From contig JADLER010000122.1 of the NCBI GenBank assembly GCA_020846025.1, positions 1 to 64,000 of the forward strand: 64,000 nucleotides of DNA, given 5' to 3'. Each line of letters opens with the position of its first letter. Within the stretch, counting starts at the first letter, position 1. Below the pieces are notes generated by a model, which worked only from the letters and a program-made list of their open reading frames with translations, searched no databases and had not been told where the DNA came from. Positions 1 through 8,188 of the stretch are shown piece after piece. Source of the stretch: Bacteroidia bacterium. Its GTDB lineage: Bacteria; Bacteroidota; Bacteroidia; B-17B0; Aurantibacillaceae. The position numbers and the translations under genes were made by a program.

Positions 1-1816
1 CTATAATGATTTGTCTTGTTTTATTGAGAATGTGATGAGGCTCTGTTTCAGTTTCTATGGCTTTTTCTAAGCTGGTGATGTTGAGTAAACTCATAATAGC
101 TCCGGGCACTCCGTGGCCGGTGCTGTCGGCGGTGGCAAGAATAAAGTTCTCGACTGCGCTCGAACTGCTATTGTTCTCGACTTCGCTCGAACTGACAGGT
201 TTAGTAGTTGCGTTTGAACTGGGAGAGGGTGGTGTCACGTCGAGCGGAGTCGAGACGGACAAGTGGTTCTCGACTGCGCTCGAACTGAGAATAGAAGCTG
301 CCCAATAAAAGTCTCCGCTTACTACATCTTTGGGTTTAAAGAATACAAAGTATTCACCTAAATTTTTGTCTAAAATTTCTTTAGTGGCGAGGAAGCTACG
401 TTGGATGCGCTCTGCGTAGTTGATACTGTCAGTTATTTCTTTGTGTTTTTCTTCGATAACGTGTTTTTGCAAAGATGTTTCTTTTTCCTTTTCTTCAATG
501 ATTATTTTTTGCTTTTGCGTTACCCTAAAGCGGTTAAACATAAAAAGACCAAAGAGTGCCACCAATCCCAAACCTACATAAAGAAAAATATTTTGTCTTT
601 TTTGGGCAGCTGTTTTGGTTTTTTCTACTTCTAAATTGGCTAAATGCACTTTTTCCGCTTCTGCGGCTTTGATGCTGTCTGCTACGGCTTTCTTCTCCTG
701 CTCATACCTAAACGCCTGCTGCATGGTAGCTTTGTAGGTTTCTTCGTTTTGCATGCTATCTCGCATAAGTATGTACAGTTCGTGCATTTTTAAGGCTTCT
801 TTGTAGTTGCCCTGCTTTTTATGGATATTATAAAGCAAGTCACTCGCATCTCTTATCCACATTACATGACCAGTTTCTTCCGCCAGAGCTAAGCCTTTGG
901 CAACGTACTGTAAGGCTAAAACGATATGCCTCTGATCGTAATAAATAGTCCCGATGCTGATGTAAGAAATTGCCAAACCAGATTTCAGCCCCAGTTCTTT
1001 ACGGATTTTTAAGGCTTTAAAGAAGTATTCCATAGCAGAGGCATCATCACCCTGTGCGGAATAAATAGCTCCGATGTTGTTGTAAGAAACTGCCATAGAG
1101 GATTTCATGCCCATATCTTCATAGATTTTTAAGGCTTTCAGTTGATATTCCATGGCACGAACATAATCGCCCTGATCGTAATAAACATTCCCTATGTTGT
1201 TGTAAGAATATGTCATATCGGATTTAATCCCCAACTCTTCACGGATTTTTAAGGCTTTCAGATAGTATTCCATAGCAGAGCTATAATCAACCTGATCGTA
1301 ATAAATACCTCCGATGTTGTTGTAAGATATTGCCATATTAGATTTCATACCCAGCTCTTCATAGATTTTTAAGGCTTTCAGGTAGTATTCCATAGCACGG
1401 GCATAATCGCCCTGCTCGTAATAAACCATCCCGATGTTGGCGTAAGAGCCTGCCATATTGGATTTCAGCCCCAGCTCTTCACGGATTTTTAAGGATTTTA
1501 GGTGGTATTCCATGGCGGAGGCAAAATCGTCCTGATAGTAATAAACAATCCCGATGTTGTTGTAAGAAGATGCTATTCCCTTTTTAAAGCCGAGCTTTTC
1601 GGCTAGTGTATGGGCATTTTGGGCGTAGTACAGGGCGGTATCGTAATTTCCCACACGCCAGCCTGCTTTTTCGCTGAGTTGAATGAGGGTGTTTACTTTG
1701 TTGGTGTCTTCTTTGGCGGTTTTGAGTACGGTGAGGAGGGAATCAACTGTGGTGGTTTGGTTAAAAGCCAAAACACCTTTGAACAACAACAAGGCTATGT
1801 AAATTAGTCTTTTCAT
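1..1816 (-). CDS. TPR-repeat membrane protein with PP2C/SpoIIE-type phosphatase domain (3' end outside window)
   Basis: An open frame of 605 codons runs from the ATG at 1816 off the left edge without a stop, so the C-terminus is missing. In order I see a signal peptide (about residues 1-18), tetratricopeptide repeats of exactly 40 residues (about 80-320), a charged coiled-coil region, one membrane segment (408-426), a second coiled coil, then the start of a SpoIIE-like Ser/Thr phosphatase domain. That domain shows SGDFYWA (Asp502) and ADSTGHGVPGA (Asp564), the two metal-binding Asp motifs of the family. The architecture matches Bacteroidota sensor proteins that use periplasmic TPRs and a cytoplasmic phosphatase, probably acting on an anti-sigma antagonist. 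The odd part is residues 507-557: a Ser-rich insert encoded by palindromic DNA repeats sits between the two catalytic motifs, where relatives usually have only a short loop. The ligand and target are unknown. Confidence 0.85.
   Translation of the reverse strand, partial: MKRLIYIALLLFKGVLAFNQTTTVDSLLTVLKTAKEDTNKVNTLIQLSEKAGWRVGNYDTALYYAQNAHTLAEKLGFKKGIASSYNNIGIVYYYQDDFASAMEYHLKSLKIREELGLKSNMAGSYANIGMVYYEQGDYARAMEYYLKALKIYEELGMKSNMAISYNNIGGIYYDQVDYSSAMEYYLKALKIREELGIKSDMTYSYNNIGNVYYDQGDYVRAMEYQLKALKIYEDMGMKSSMAVSYNNIGAIYSAQGDDASAMEYFFKALKIRKELGLKSGLAISYISIGTIYYDQRHIVLALQYVAKGLALAEETGHVMWIRDASDLLYNIHKKQGNYKEALKMHELYILMRDSMQNEETYKATMQQAFRYEQEKKAVADSIKAAEAEKVHLANLEVEKTKTAAQKRQNIFLYVGLGLVALFGLFMFNRFRVTQKQKIIIEEKEKETSLQKHVIEEKHKEITDSINYAERIQRSFLATKEILDKNLGEYFVFFKPKDVVSGDFYWAASILSSSAVENHLSVSTPLDVTPPSPSSNATTKPVSSSEVENNSSSSAVENFILATADSTGHGVPGAIMSLLNITSLEKAIETETEPHHILNKTRQIII
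146..287. repeat. Cluster of four REP-like palindromic repeats inside a coding region
   Basis: Three direct copies of a 22-bp unit lie at 146-167, 173-194 and 266-287; the first and last are identical and the middle one differs by one base. An inverted, more divergent copy lies at about 234-256. Each unit is an imperfect hairpin with CTCGA/TCGA arms around a short GC-rich core. The cluster is much richer in G+C than its surroundings. The three direct copies are spaced by multiples of three and are read in the same frame on the minus strand, giving SSSAVEN or SSSEVEN each time. Repeats of this general look are dispersed between genes in many Bacteroidota genomes; that statement comes from memory and was not checked here. 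Confidence 0.8.
961..1570 (-). repeat. Tandem 120-bp coding repeat (TPR units)
   Basis: A motif around TTGTTGTAAGA recurs at 961, 1081, 1201, 1321, 1441 and 1561, exactly 120 bp apart, with long stretches of near-identity between units. The period equals 40 codons and each unit encodes one TPR helix pair of the form YNNIGxxYYxQGDYxxAMEY followed by LKALKIxEELGxKS. The DNA-level similarity suggests recent unit duplication or gene conversion within the array. Confidence 0.85.
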
Positions 1817-2123
1817 TTTTCGTTTGTTGTTATTGTTTTTATTTTTTTACCGAAAATGTTTTTCAGGTTGAACTTTTAAAGATAAAAAACAATTTGAAAT
1901 TCCCTTCAAAAAGTGTATAAGCTTTTTCTTGCTTTGTCAATCAATGCTGTTGTTGCTATACTGAACCCAATCTAAAAATTTCATTGCTCTATTGTTGGAG
2001 GATTTGGGTATAAACGAATTTGAGAAATAAAACATTTTTCTCTGTGTCATAATATCTATTATGATGAAAGAAAAGAATCACAAAATTTCGTATTGAATAA
2101 AGTAAAATAGGGAATAGATTACC
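1817..2123. other. AT-rich intergenic region
   Basis: This 307-bp gap lies between the 3' end of pyrG and the start of the TPR-phosphatase gene, both on the minus strand. I see no ORF with coding character, no RNA gene and no strong terminator hairpin. It presumably holds the promoter of the TPR gene, but no convincing TAnnTTTG box was found on the minus strand. Confidence 0.5.
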
Positions 2124-3725
2124 TTATTTCATACTTGCTTTTACAAAGTGTACAAATAATGGATGAGGGTTTTCTACTGTACTTTTATATTCGGGATGAA
2201 ATTGAACGCCCACAAAAAACGGGTGTGTAGGAATTTCAACAATCTCTACTAGGTTTGCATTGGGGTTTAATCCCGAGAGTACCATACCAGCCTCTTTGTA
2301 TGCAGGCATATAGTGATTGTTAAACTCATAACGGTGGCGATGGCGCTCTTGTATATTAGTTTGCCCGTAGATTTTATATGCTAAAGTACCTTCGGTAATT
2401 TTACAAGGATAGGCCCCTAAACGCATGGTGCCACCCATGTGCGAAATATTTTTTTGTTCTTCTAGTAAATCAATAACAGGATGTGTTGTTTGAGGATTCA
2501 TTTCCCGGCTATGTGCATCTTTTAAGTTTAATACATGACGAGCAAATTCAATCACCGCACATTGCATACCTAAGCAAATGCCAAAAAACGGAATGTTGTT
2601 TTCACGAGCATATTTAATAGCAGCAATTTTTCCTTCAATACCTCTGTTGCCAAATCCAGGAGCTACTAAAATACCCTTTAAATCTTTTAATGTTTCTTTT
2701 ATATTCTGTTCAGAAAGACTCTCGCTGTGTATCCATTTTAAATTTACTTTACAATCATTCACCGCGCCTGCATGAATAAATGCTTCAGCAATTGATTTAT
2801 AAGAATCTTTAAGCTCTACATATTTTCCTACTAAGCCAATGGTTACTTGATGCTTGGGATGATGAAATTTTTCTAAAAAGGTTTTCCATTTATCTAATTT
2901 TACAGGAGATGGCTGTGAGATATGTAATTTTTTTAATGCAATTTCATCTAATTTTTCAGCTTCCATTAATAAAGGCACCTCATAAATGGTAGGCGCATCA
3001 AGGGCCTCAATAACGGCGTCTTGAGATACGTTGCAAAATAAGGCAATTTTACGTTTTATATCAGCACCAATGGGATGTTCGGAACGACACACCAAAATAT
3101 CGGGTTGTACACCGTATTCCAATAACATTTTTACACTGTGTTGGGTTGGCTTGGTTTTTAATTCGCCCGATGTAGCTAAATATGGTAAAAGTGTAAGATG
3201 AATAACGGTACAATCATCACCAAGTTCCCATTTAAGTTGTCTTACGGTTTCAATGTATGGTAACGATTCAATATCGCCTACAGTACCGCCTATTTCGGTA
3301 ATTACAAATTGATATTGTCCTGTTTGTCCTAATATTTTGATGCGGTTTTTTATTTCATCAGTAATGTGTGGAATCACTTGAACTGTTTTTCCTAAAAATT
3401 CGCCTTTGCGTTCTTTATCAATTACAGCTTGATAAATACGTCCCGTGGTTACGTTGTTAGCTTGCGAGGTAGCTACATTTAAGAAACGCTCATAGTGTCC
3501 TAAGTCTAAGTCGGTTTCAGCACCATCATCTGTTACATAGCATTCGCCATGTTCATAGGGGTTTAAAGTACCAGGGTCGATATTAATATAAGGGTCAAGT
3601 TTTTGAATAGTAACCGTGTAGCCACGAGCCTGAAGTAATTTGGCTAATGATGCGGCAATAATTCCTTTTCCGAGAGACGATGTTACACCACCTGTAACAA
3701 AAATATATTTAGTATTGGATGACAT
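2124..3725 (-). CDS. pyrG: CTP synthase
   Basis: CTP synthase converts UTP, ATP and glutamine to CTP in the cytoplasm, the last step of de novo pyrimidine nucleotide synthesis. The 533-residue length is normal for the family. The N-terminal synthetase domain opens with [16 protein letters not shown], and [19 protein letters not shown] follows. The C-terminal class I glutamine amidotransferase domain has the nucleophile motif GICLGMQCA (Cys near residue 383) and the His/Glu pair in VQFHPEYKS (near 508). The start codon is part of a perfect inverted repeat directly behind a candidate promoter, so expression may be tuned at initiation. The fused E1 gene is about 95 bp downstream on the same strand coordinates but upstream in transcription order. 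Confidence 0.97.
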   Translation of the reverse strand: MSSNTKYIFVTGGVTSSLGKGIIAASLAKLLQARGYTVTIQKLDPYINIDPGTLNPYEHGECYVTDDGAETDLDLGHYERFLNVATSQANNVTTGRIYQAVIDKERKGEFLGKTVQVIPHITDEIKNRIKILGQTGQYQFVITEIGGTVGDIESLPYIETVRQLKWELGDDCTVIHLTLLPYLATSGELKTKPTQHSVKMLLEYGVQPDILVCRSEHPIGADIKRKIALFCNVSQDAVIEALDAPTIYEVPLLMEAEKLDEIALKKLHISQPSPVKLDKWKTFLEKFHHPKHQVTIGLVGKYVELKDSYKSIAEAFIHAGAVNDCKVNLKWIHSESLSEQNIKETLKDLKGILVAPGFGNRGIEGKIAAIKYARENNIPFFGICLGMQCAVIEFARHVLNLKDAHSREMNPQTTHPVIDLLEEQKNISHMGGTMRLGAYPCKITEGTLAYKIYGQTNIQERHRHRYEFNNHYMPAYKEAGMVLSGLNPNANLVEIVEIPTHPFFVGVQFHPEYKSTVENPHPLFVHFVKASMK

Positions 3726-3747
3726 ACAGTTTTTAATAAACTGTATG
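3723..3747. promoter_or_regulatory. Perfect 10-bp inverted repeat covering the pyrG start codon
   Basis: CATACAGTTT at 3723-3732 and AAACTGTATG at 3738-3747 are exact reverse complements separated by 5 bases. The first three bases are the pyrG start codon on the minus strand, and the other arm abuts a TAnnTTTG box. The element could be a repressor operator or, in RNA, a hairpin at the extreme 5' end that presents or hides the AUG. Confidence 0.5.
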
Positions 3748-3755
3748 CAAAGGTA
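3748..3755 (-). promoter_or_regulatory. Candidate pyrG promoter -7 box
   Basis: The minus strand reads TACCTTTG, matching the Bacteroidota -7 consensus TAnnTTTG, 22 bases before the pyrG ATG. I found no clear TTTG at the expected -33 distance. If used, the transcript would have a very short leader. Confidence 0.45.
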
Positions 3756-3794
3756 AGTTAAATTTTTGAATTAATCTCGAAATATATATTACGG

Positions 3795-3821
3795 AATTAG
3801 GTTTAAGTCGAATACCTAATT
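3795..3821 (-). other. Inverted repeat at the E1 stop codon
   Basis: AATTAGGT (3795-3802) and ACCTAATT (3814-3821) form an 8-bp stem with an 11-base loop that includes the first bases of the E1 stop codon. No T-run follows on the minus strand, so it is at best a weak terminator. Confidence 0.3.
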
Positions 3822-5820
3822 AATAATTGATTAACTTCAATAATTTATCTTTAAAACGCTCTTTAGGTAAGAAATTCTTTTCTAAATCGGCATTCATTGG
3901 CACAGGAGTATCTAGGCTGCCTTCACGCATGACAGGAGCATCAAGATTTTCAAAACAATGTTCGGTTATTAAAGCGCTAATTTCACCAGCAATACCGCCC
4001 GTTAGCGTATCTTCTTGTAAAACAAAGGCGCGGTTGGTTTTTCTTACGGATTGATAAATGGTGTCGGTATCTAAAGGCGATAAAGTTCTTAAATCAATTA
4101 AATCGGCCGAAATTTCGGGATGTTCTTTTAAAACATCTAAAGCCCAATGTACACCTAAACCATAAGTAACAATTGTAACTTGGTTTCCTTCTTTTACCAA
4201 TCGCGCTTTTCCAAATGGGATTGTATAATATTCGTCAAGTACATCTTCGTCTATGCTTCTATAAAGTGCTTTGTGTTCAAAAAACATGACAGGGTTAGGA
4301 TCTTCAAAGGCACTTAATAATAAACCTTTGGCATCGCTCGGAAAAGCAGGATAGGCAATTTTTAATCCGGGTGTTTTAAAAAACCAAGCCTCATTACTTT
4401 GACTATGAAAAGGACCAGCAGCTACACCCGCACCAGTAGGCATACGCACCACTACATCGGCATGTTGTCCCCATCGGTAGTATGATTTTGCTAGGTTATT
4501 AGTAATTTGAGTCATTCCCTCACTCACAAAATCAGCAAATTGCATTTCTACCATGGCTTTGTATCCATTGATAGATAAACCAAAACCAGCTCCAATAATG
4601 GCCGATTCACATAAAGGCGTATTTCGTACACGTTCTTTTCCAAATTCATCAACAAAACCTTCAGTAATTTTAAATACTCCGCCATAGTCGGCAATGTCTT
4701 GTCCCATTAGTACTAAGTTATTATGTTGGCGCATCGCTAAACGTAATCCGTCGCTGATAGCATCAATCATCCGTTTATTAGTCTTTTTACCAGATTGTGA
4801 AGATGTATCATTAATATTAATAGGCTTGTACATTTCCGATAACTCTTTAAGAGTATTGGGTGGGGGCAATGTTTCAGCAAAGGCAATTTCAAGCCCTGCA
4901 TCAATCTCTTTTTTAATTTGGGAACGATATGTTTCAATAATTTCATCCGTTAAAACACCTTCGTCTAATAAAAATTTCTCAAAATTATTTACAGGATCTT
5001 TTCTTCCCCACACATCAAATAACTCTTTAGGAACATATTTAGTACCTGAAGCTTCTTCGTGTCCACGCATTCTAAAGGTTACACACTCTAGTAAAATTGG
5101 ACGTGGATTTTCTCGCAATGATTCAGCTAAATTTTTTACTGTTTCATATACTTTTAAAACATTATTGCCATCAATAGTTACACCTTCAATGCCATAGCCA
5201 ATGGCTTTATCAGCAAATGATTTACATCTAAATTGTTCGTTGCTAGGTGTAGATAAGCCATATCCATTATTTTCTATTACAAAAATAACGGGTAAATCCC
5301 ATACAGCGGCTGTATTTATACTTTCATGAAAATCGCCTTCACTTGCACCTCCATCACCCGAAAACACAATAGTTACTTTTTTGTCTTTACGTAATTTGTG
5401 AGCCAAGGCAATACCATCGGCCACACCCATTTGAGGACCTAAATGCGAAATCATTCCAACGATGTGATATTCTTGAGTACCAAAATGAAAACTACGATCG
5501 CGCCCTTGAGTAAAGCCGCCAGGTTTGCCCTGAAATTGAGAAAATAAGCGATTCATAGGAATACCACGTGTGGTAAAAACACCTAAGTTACGGTGCATTG
5601 GTAGAATATATTCGTCTTGTTGTAAAGCCGATGCCACACCTACCGAAATAGCTTCTTGTCCAATACCACTAAACCATTTCGCAATTTTACCTTGGCGAAG
5701 TAAAATCAACATTTTTTCTTCAATAAGGCGAGGGGTTAAAATGTTTTTATAGAGCTGTAATAAGGTATCATCTTTCACTTTACGACGATCAAATTTCACA
5801 GGAGTTTCGGCAGTAATCAT
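3820..5820 (-). CDS. Fused 2-oxoacid dehydrogenase E1 (alpha + beta subunits)
   Basis: This 666-residue protein joins the E1 alpha and E1 beta subunits of a 2-oxoacid dehydrogenase complex in one chain. It performs the thiamine-diphosphate-dependent decarboxylation of a 2-oxoacid, most likely a branched-chain one or pyruvate. The alpha half (about 1-330) carries the ThDP motif GDGGASEGDFHES ending in ENNGYGLSTP. The beta half (about 350-666) carries ADYGGVFKITEG, the FADF segment and MPTGAGVAAGPFHSQ. The fused form is common in Bacteroidota. No E2 or E3 gene is nearby, so the substrate cannot be read from context. It is transcribed towards pyrG, and a GH16 gene diverges upstream. Confidence 0.92.
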   Translation of the reverse strand: MITAETPVKFDRRKVKDDTLLQLYKNILTPRLIEEKMLILLRQGKIAKWFSGIGQEAISVGVASALQQDEYILPMHRNLGVFTTRGIPMNRLFSQFQGKPGGFTQGRDRSFHFGTQEYHIVGMISHLGPQMGVADGIALAHKLRKDKKVTIVFSGDGGASEGDFHESINTAAVWDLPVIFVIENNGYGLSTPSNEQFRCKSFADKAIGYGIEGVTIDGNNVLKVYETVKNLAESLRENPRPILLECVTFRMRGHEEASGTKYVPKELFDVWGRKDPVNNFEKFLLDEGVLTDEIIETYRSQIKKEIDAGLEIAFAETLPPPNTLKELSEMYKPININDTSSQSGKKTNKRMIDAISDGLRLAMRQHNNLVLMGQDIADYGGVFKITEGFVDEFGKERVRNTPLCESAIIGAGFGLSINGYKAMVEMQFADFVSEGMTQITNNLAKSYYRWGQHADVVVRMPTGAGVAAGPFHSQSNEAWFFKTPGLKIAYPAFPSDAKGLLLSAFEDPNPVMFFEHKALYRSIDEDVLDEYYTIPFGKARLVKEGNQVTIVTYGLGVHWALDVLKEHPEISADLIDLRTLSPLDTDTIYQSVRKTNRAFVLQEDTLTGGIAGEISALITEHCFENLDAPVMREGSLDTPVPMNADLEKNFLPKERFKDKLLKLINY

Positions 5821-5821
5821 A

Positions 5822-5837
5822 ACAAATTATAATTTGT
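5822..5837. promoter_or_regulatory. 16-bp perfect palindrome between divergent genes
   Basis: ACAAATTATAATTTGT is a perfect palindrome directly upstream of the E1 start and inside the divergent promoter region shared with the GH16 gene. It could be an operator, although AT-rich palindromes of this kind can arise by chance. Confidence 0.3.
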
Positions 5838-5867
5838 AGCGAAAATACCAATTTTAGCTTACTTTTG
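5833..5867 (+). promoter_or_regulatory. Candidate GH16 promoter
   Basis: TTTG at 5833-5836 and TACTTTTG at 5860-5867 fit the Bacteroidota -33/-7 pattern with a 23-base spacer, slightly long. The start codon follows 42 bases downstream. Confidence 0.35.
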
Positions 5868-5909
5868 AGATTAAATAGTAAACTATTTATGAAATAAGAA
5901 GGGGAATTT

Positions 5910-7181
5910 ATGAAAGCAATTCGGCTTATATTTTATATTTTTTTATGGAGTTACTCTTTATCAGCTCAAGTTATGTGGCAGCTAAAAACTAATGGAACCC
6001 AAAAATGGTTTTTGCAAGAAACAGATGAGTTTTCGGGTGAGCGCCTTGACGAAAGTAAATGGAAATATGGTTATCCGTGGGGTAATTATGTATATGAACT
6101 AGATTTATTATATATAAAAGAAAATGTACAATTTGATAAAGGCGTTGTGAAATTAATTACCCAAAAACCTGCTTCACCGCAACCAATTGAGAATGAAAAC
6201 TTAGATTTAGAATTTTTAAAAAAGAAAAACAAATTACCAAACGAAAAAGGTCAAATATTGTATGACTATTCAGGAGGTGCTTTTTCATCAAAACAAACCT
6301 ATAAATATGGCTATTTTGAAATGCGATTTAAAGCCAATACCGAGAAAGGGATTTGGCCAGCCTTTTGGTTATATGGCGGCAATCCAAATGAAGAAATTGA
6401 TTTTTATGAAGGGAAAGGAGAACGGGCTAATCAAATTCATGTAGATGTGCATTGTCCTTCAGGTTGTGAGGATTATAAAGGTGGTTTTTTAAAACTTCAA
6501 AAAAATTGGGGGGCATGGATAAAAACAAAACATAGTTTGGCAGATGGTTGGAATATTATTTCGGGAGAGTGGCAACCAGGTTATGTAAAGTTCTTTTTAA
6601 ATGGTGAGCCTTTGGCGTATTACGAAGGTGATTTTAAAACGGCTCAAAACCTTATACTAAATAGTGCTGTAGCTCGAGATGGTAAGGCTTTTAATCCTGG
6701 ACCGGATAATAGCACAACTTTTCCTAACGAAGTGAAAATAGATTACGTACGAATTTGGGGTGAAAAAGAAAACTTAACGAATAATATCATGAATAACTAT
6801 AAGTTATTTGAACACACCACGCGCACTATTGATGGTAATAAGTTGTACGAAACTGAGTTGAAAAAGAAAGTAAATTTTGTATATAACAAAAAGCAATTAT
6901 CTGCCGAGTTGGGAACGATTACTTTATTGCCAATTTTTTATAACAAATACAGCTTATCCATTGCAGGAAAACAATTAACAGATATAACAGTTGAGGTTTA
7001 TGATTATCAGCAAAAAATGCAAATGAGTATTCATTTGCAAAATACCACCTATCATATTTTAGATTTAAGTCAATTAGCTACTGGACCTTATGATGTAAAA
7101 ATTTTAGTGAATGGCCAAACCTTGGTACACAATGTGCCAGTGCTAAATCCAGCTAAGATTGGAGATATCAATAAAAACTAA
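5910..7181 (+). CDS. Secreted glycoside hydrolase family 16 protein
   Basis: GH16 enzymes cleave beta-1,3 or beta-1,4 linkages in glucans, galactans and related polysaccharides. A signal peptide ends near residue 19 (LSAQ). The GH16 fold spans about 30-290 and includes the catalytic signature EIDFYE at 162-167, with Glu162 as nucleophile and Glu167 as acid/base. Supporting motifs are GYFEMRFKA, IWPAFWLYGG and a closing KIDYVRIWG strand. Residues about 305-423 form a second beta-rich domain whose LDLSQLATGPYDVKIL segment resembles a T9SS type A sorting domain, but the end is atypical (no basic tail after a final strand). The polysaccharide substrate cannot be inferred. A tiny Cys-rich membrane protein begins on the last base of the stop codon. 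Confidence 0.88.
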   Translation: MKAIRLIFYIFLWSYSLSAQVMWQLKTNGTQKWFLQETDEFSGERLDESKWKYGYPWGNYVYELDLLYIKENVQFDKGVVKLITQKPASPQPIENENLDLEFLKKKNKLPNEKGQILYDYSGGAFSSKQTYKYGYFEMRFKANTEKGIWPAFWLYGGNPNEEIDFYEGKGERANQIHVDVHCPSGCEDYKGGFLKLQKNWGAWIKTKHSLADGWNIISGEWQPGYVKFFLNGEPLAYYEGDFKTAQNLILNSAVARDGKAFNPGPDNSTTFPNEVKIDYVRIWGEKENLTNNIMNNYKLFEHTTRTIDGNKLYETELKKKVNFVYNKKQLSAELGTITLLPIFYNKYSLSIAGKQLTDITVEVYDYQQKMQMSIHLQNTTYHILDLSQLATGPYDVKILVNGQTLVHNVPVLNPAKIGDINKN

Positions 7182-7303
7182 TGCAAGATATCATTGTTAT
7201 ATTTATTGTTGTTTTAGCCTTTGCGTACATTGGATATAAAGCCTATCAAAAAATTTTCAACAAGAAAAATAATTGTAATAATGGTGGCGATTGTTGCCAT
7301 TAG
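7181..7303 (+). CDS. FeoB-associated-type Cys-rich small membrane protein
   Basis: A 40-residue ORF starts at an ATG that overlaps the GH16 stop (TAATG), which suggests translational coupling. It has one membrane helix (about residues 3-20, beginning MQDIIVIFIVVLAFAYIGY), a basic stretch, and a short Cys-rich tail, NCNNGGDCCH. This is the layout of the FeoB-associated Cys-rich membrane protein family, thought to act with ferrous iron transport. No feoA or feoB is visible here, so the role is inferred from family resemblance alone. The frame is convergent with nadC, whose stop lies 15 bases further on. Confidence 0.7.
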   Translation: MQDIIVIFIVVLAFAYIGYKAYQKIFNKKNNCNNGGDCCH

Positions 7304-7318
7304 AAGTTAGAATAAATA

Positions 7319-8188
7319 CTATTTTATTGCTTTTAAGCTCAAGTCTAGGCTTTTTACATGGTGTGTTAATGCACCAACCGAGATAAAATCAACACCACAT
7401 TTTGCATAAGTTGCAATAGTTTTTTCGGTAATACCACCCGAACTTTCTATTTCGTATTTGTTGCCAATGATAGCTACTGCTTTTTTAGTATCGGCAATAC
7501 TGTAGTTATCTAACATAATTCGTTGAAAACCACCTTTGTTTACAATCAGTTTCACATCATTTAAGGTGCGTGTTTCAACTTCAATAGGTAATTTACGTTT
7601 TGATTTTTTTAGGTAAGCATGAGTAGCATCAATAGCTTCAATAATTCCACCTGCAAAATCAATATGATTATCTTTTATCATAATCATATCATATAATCCA
7701 AAACGATGATTAGCACCACCACCAATTACCACTGCCCATTTCTCAAAAAAACGGAAACCAGGTGTTGTTTTTCGAGTGTCAATTACTTTGGCTTTAGTTC
7801 CATTGCATAAATGTTGTAAGTAATTGGTTTTGGTAGCAATGGCGCTCATGCGTTGCATGATATTTAATATTAATCGTTCGGCAGTAAGTAATTTACGTGA
7901 GTTTCCTTCAACAATAAATGCAACATCGCCAACTGTAACTAAATCGCCATCATTTTTTAAGGTTTTAAATTTTATAGAAGGATCAATAATTTTAAAAATT
8001 GCTTTTGCAGCTTCTATGCCTGCAATGATACCTGTTTCTTTTACTAATAGTTGGCATTTTCCTTTTTTAGAAGCAGGTATAGTAGCTAAAGCCGAATGGT
8101 CACCATCTCCAACATCTTCTTGGAAAGCATTTTTTACAAAGAATTTTAAATTGAAGTGTTTTTTGTGTTTTAAAATGTAATTATCCAT
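7319..8188 (-). CDS. nadC: Nicotinate-nucleotide pyrophosphorylase (quinolinate phosphoribosyltransferase)
   Basis: NadC makes nicotinate mononucleotide from quinolinate and PRPP in de novo NAD synthesis. Family motifs are clear: EDVGDGDHSA near the N-terminus, TRKTTPGFR, then GGGANHRFGLYDMIMIKDNH, and a C-terminal ESSGGI and ISVGALTHH. I chose the ATG at 8188 (289 aa), which overlaps the preceding DUF4783 gene by 8 bases; an in-frame ATG at 8200 is also possible. The order rlmH, DUF4783, nadC is a common Bacteroidota neighbourhood. Confidence 0.95.
   Translation of the reverse strand: MDNYILKHKKHFNLKFFVKNAFQEDVGDGDHSALATIPASKKGKCQLLVKETGIIAGIEAAKAIFKIIDPSIKFKTLKNDGDLVTVGDVAFIVEGNSRKLLTAERLILNIMQRMSAIATKTNYLQHLCNGTKAKVIDTRKTTPGFRFFEKWAVVIGGGANHRFGLYDMIMIKDNHIDFAGGIIEAIDATHAYLKKSKRKLPIEVETRTLNDVKLIVNKGGFQRIMLDNYSIADTKKAVAIIGNKYEIESSGGITEKTIATYAKCGVDFISVGALTHHVKSLDLSLKAIK

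Noticed and set aside
961-1570. Regular 120-bp repeats that could suggest a CRISPR array or satellite
   Set aside because: The whole span is an open TPR reading frame on the minus strand, the period is 40 codons, and there are no unique spacers.
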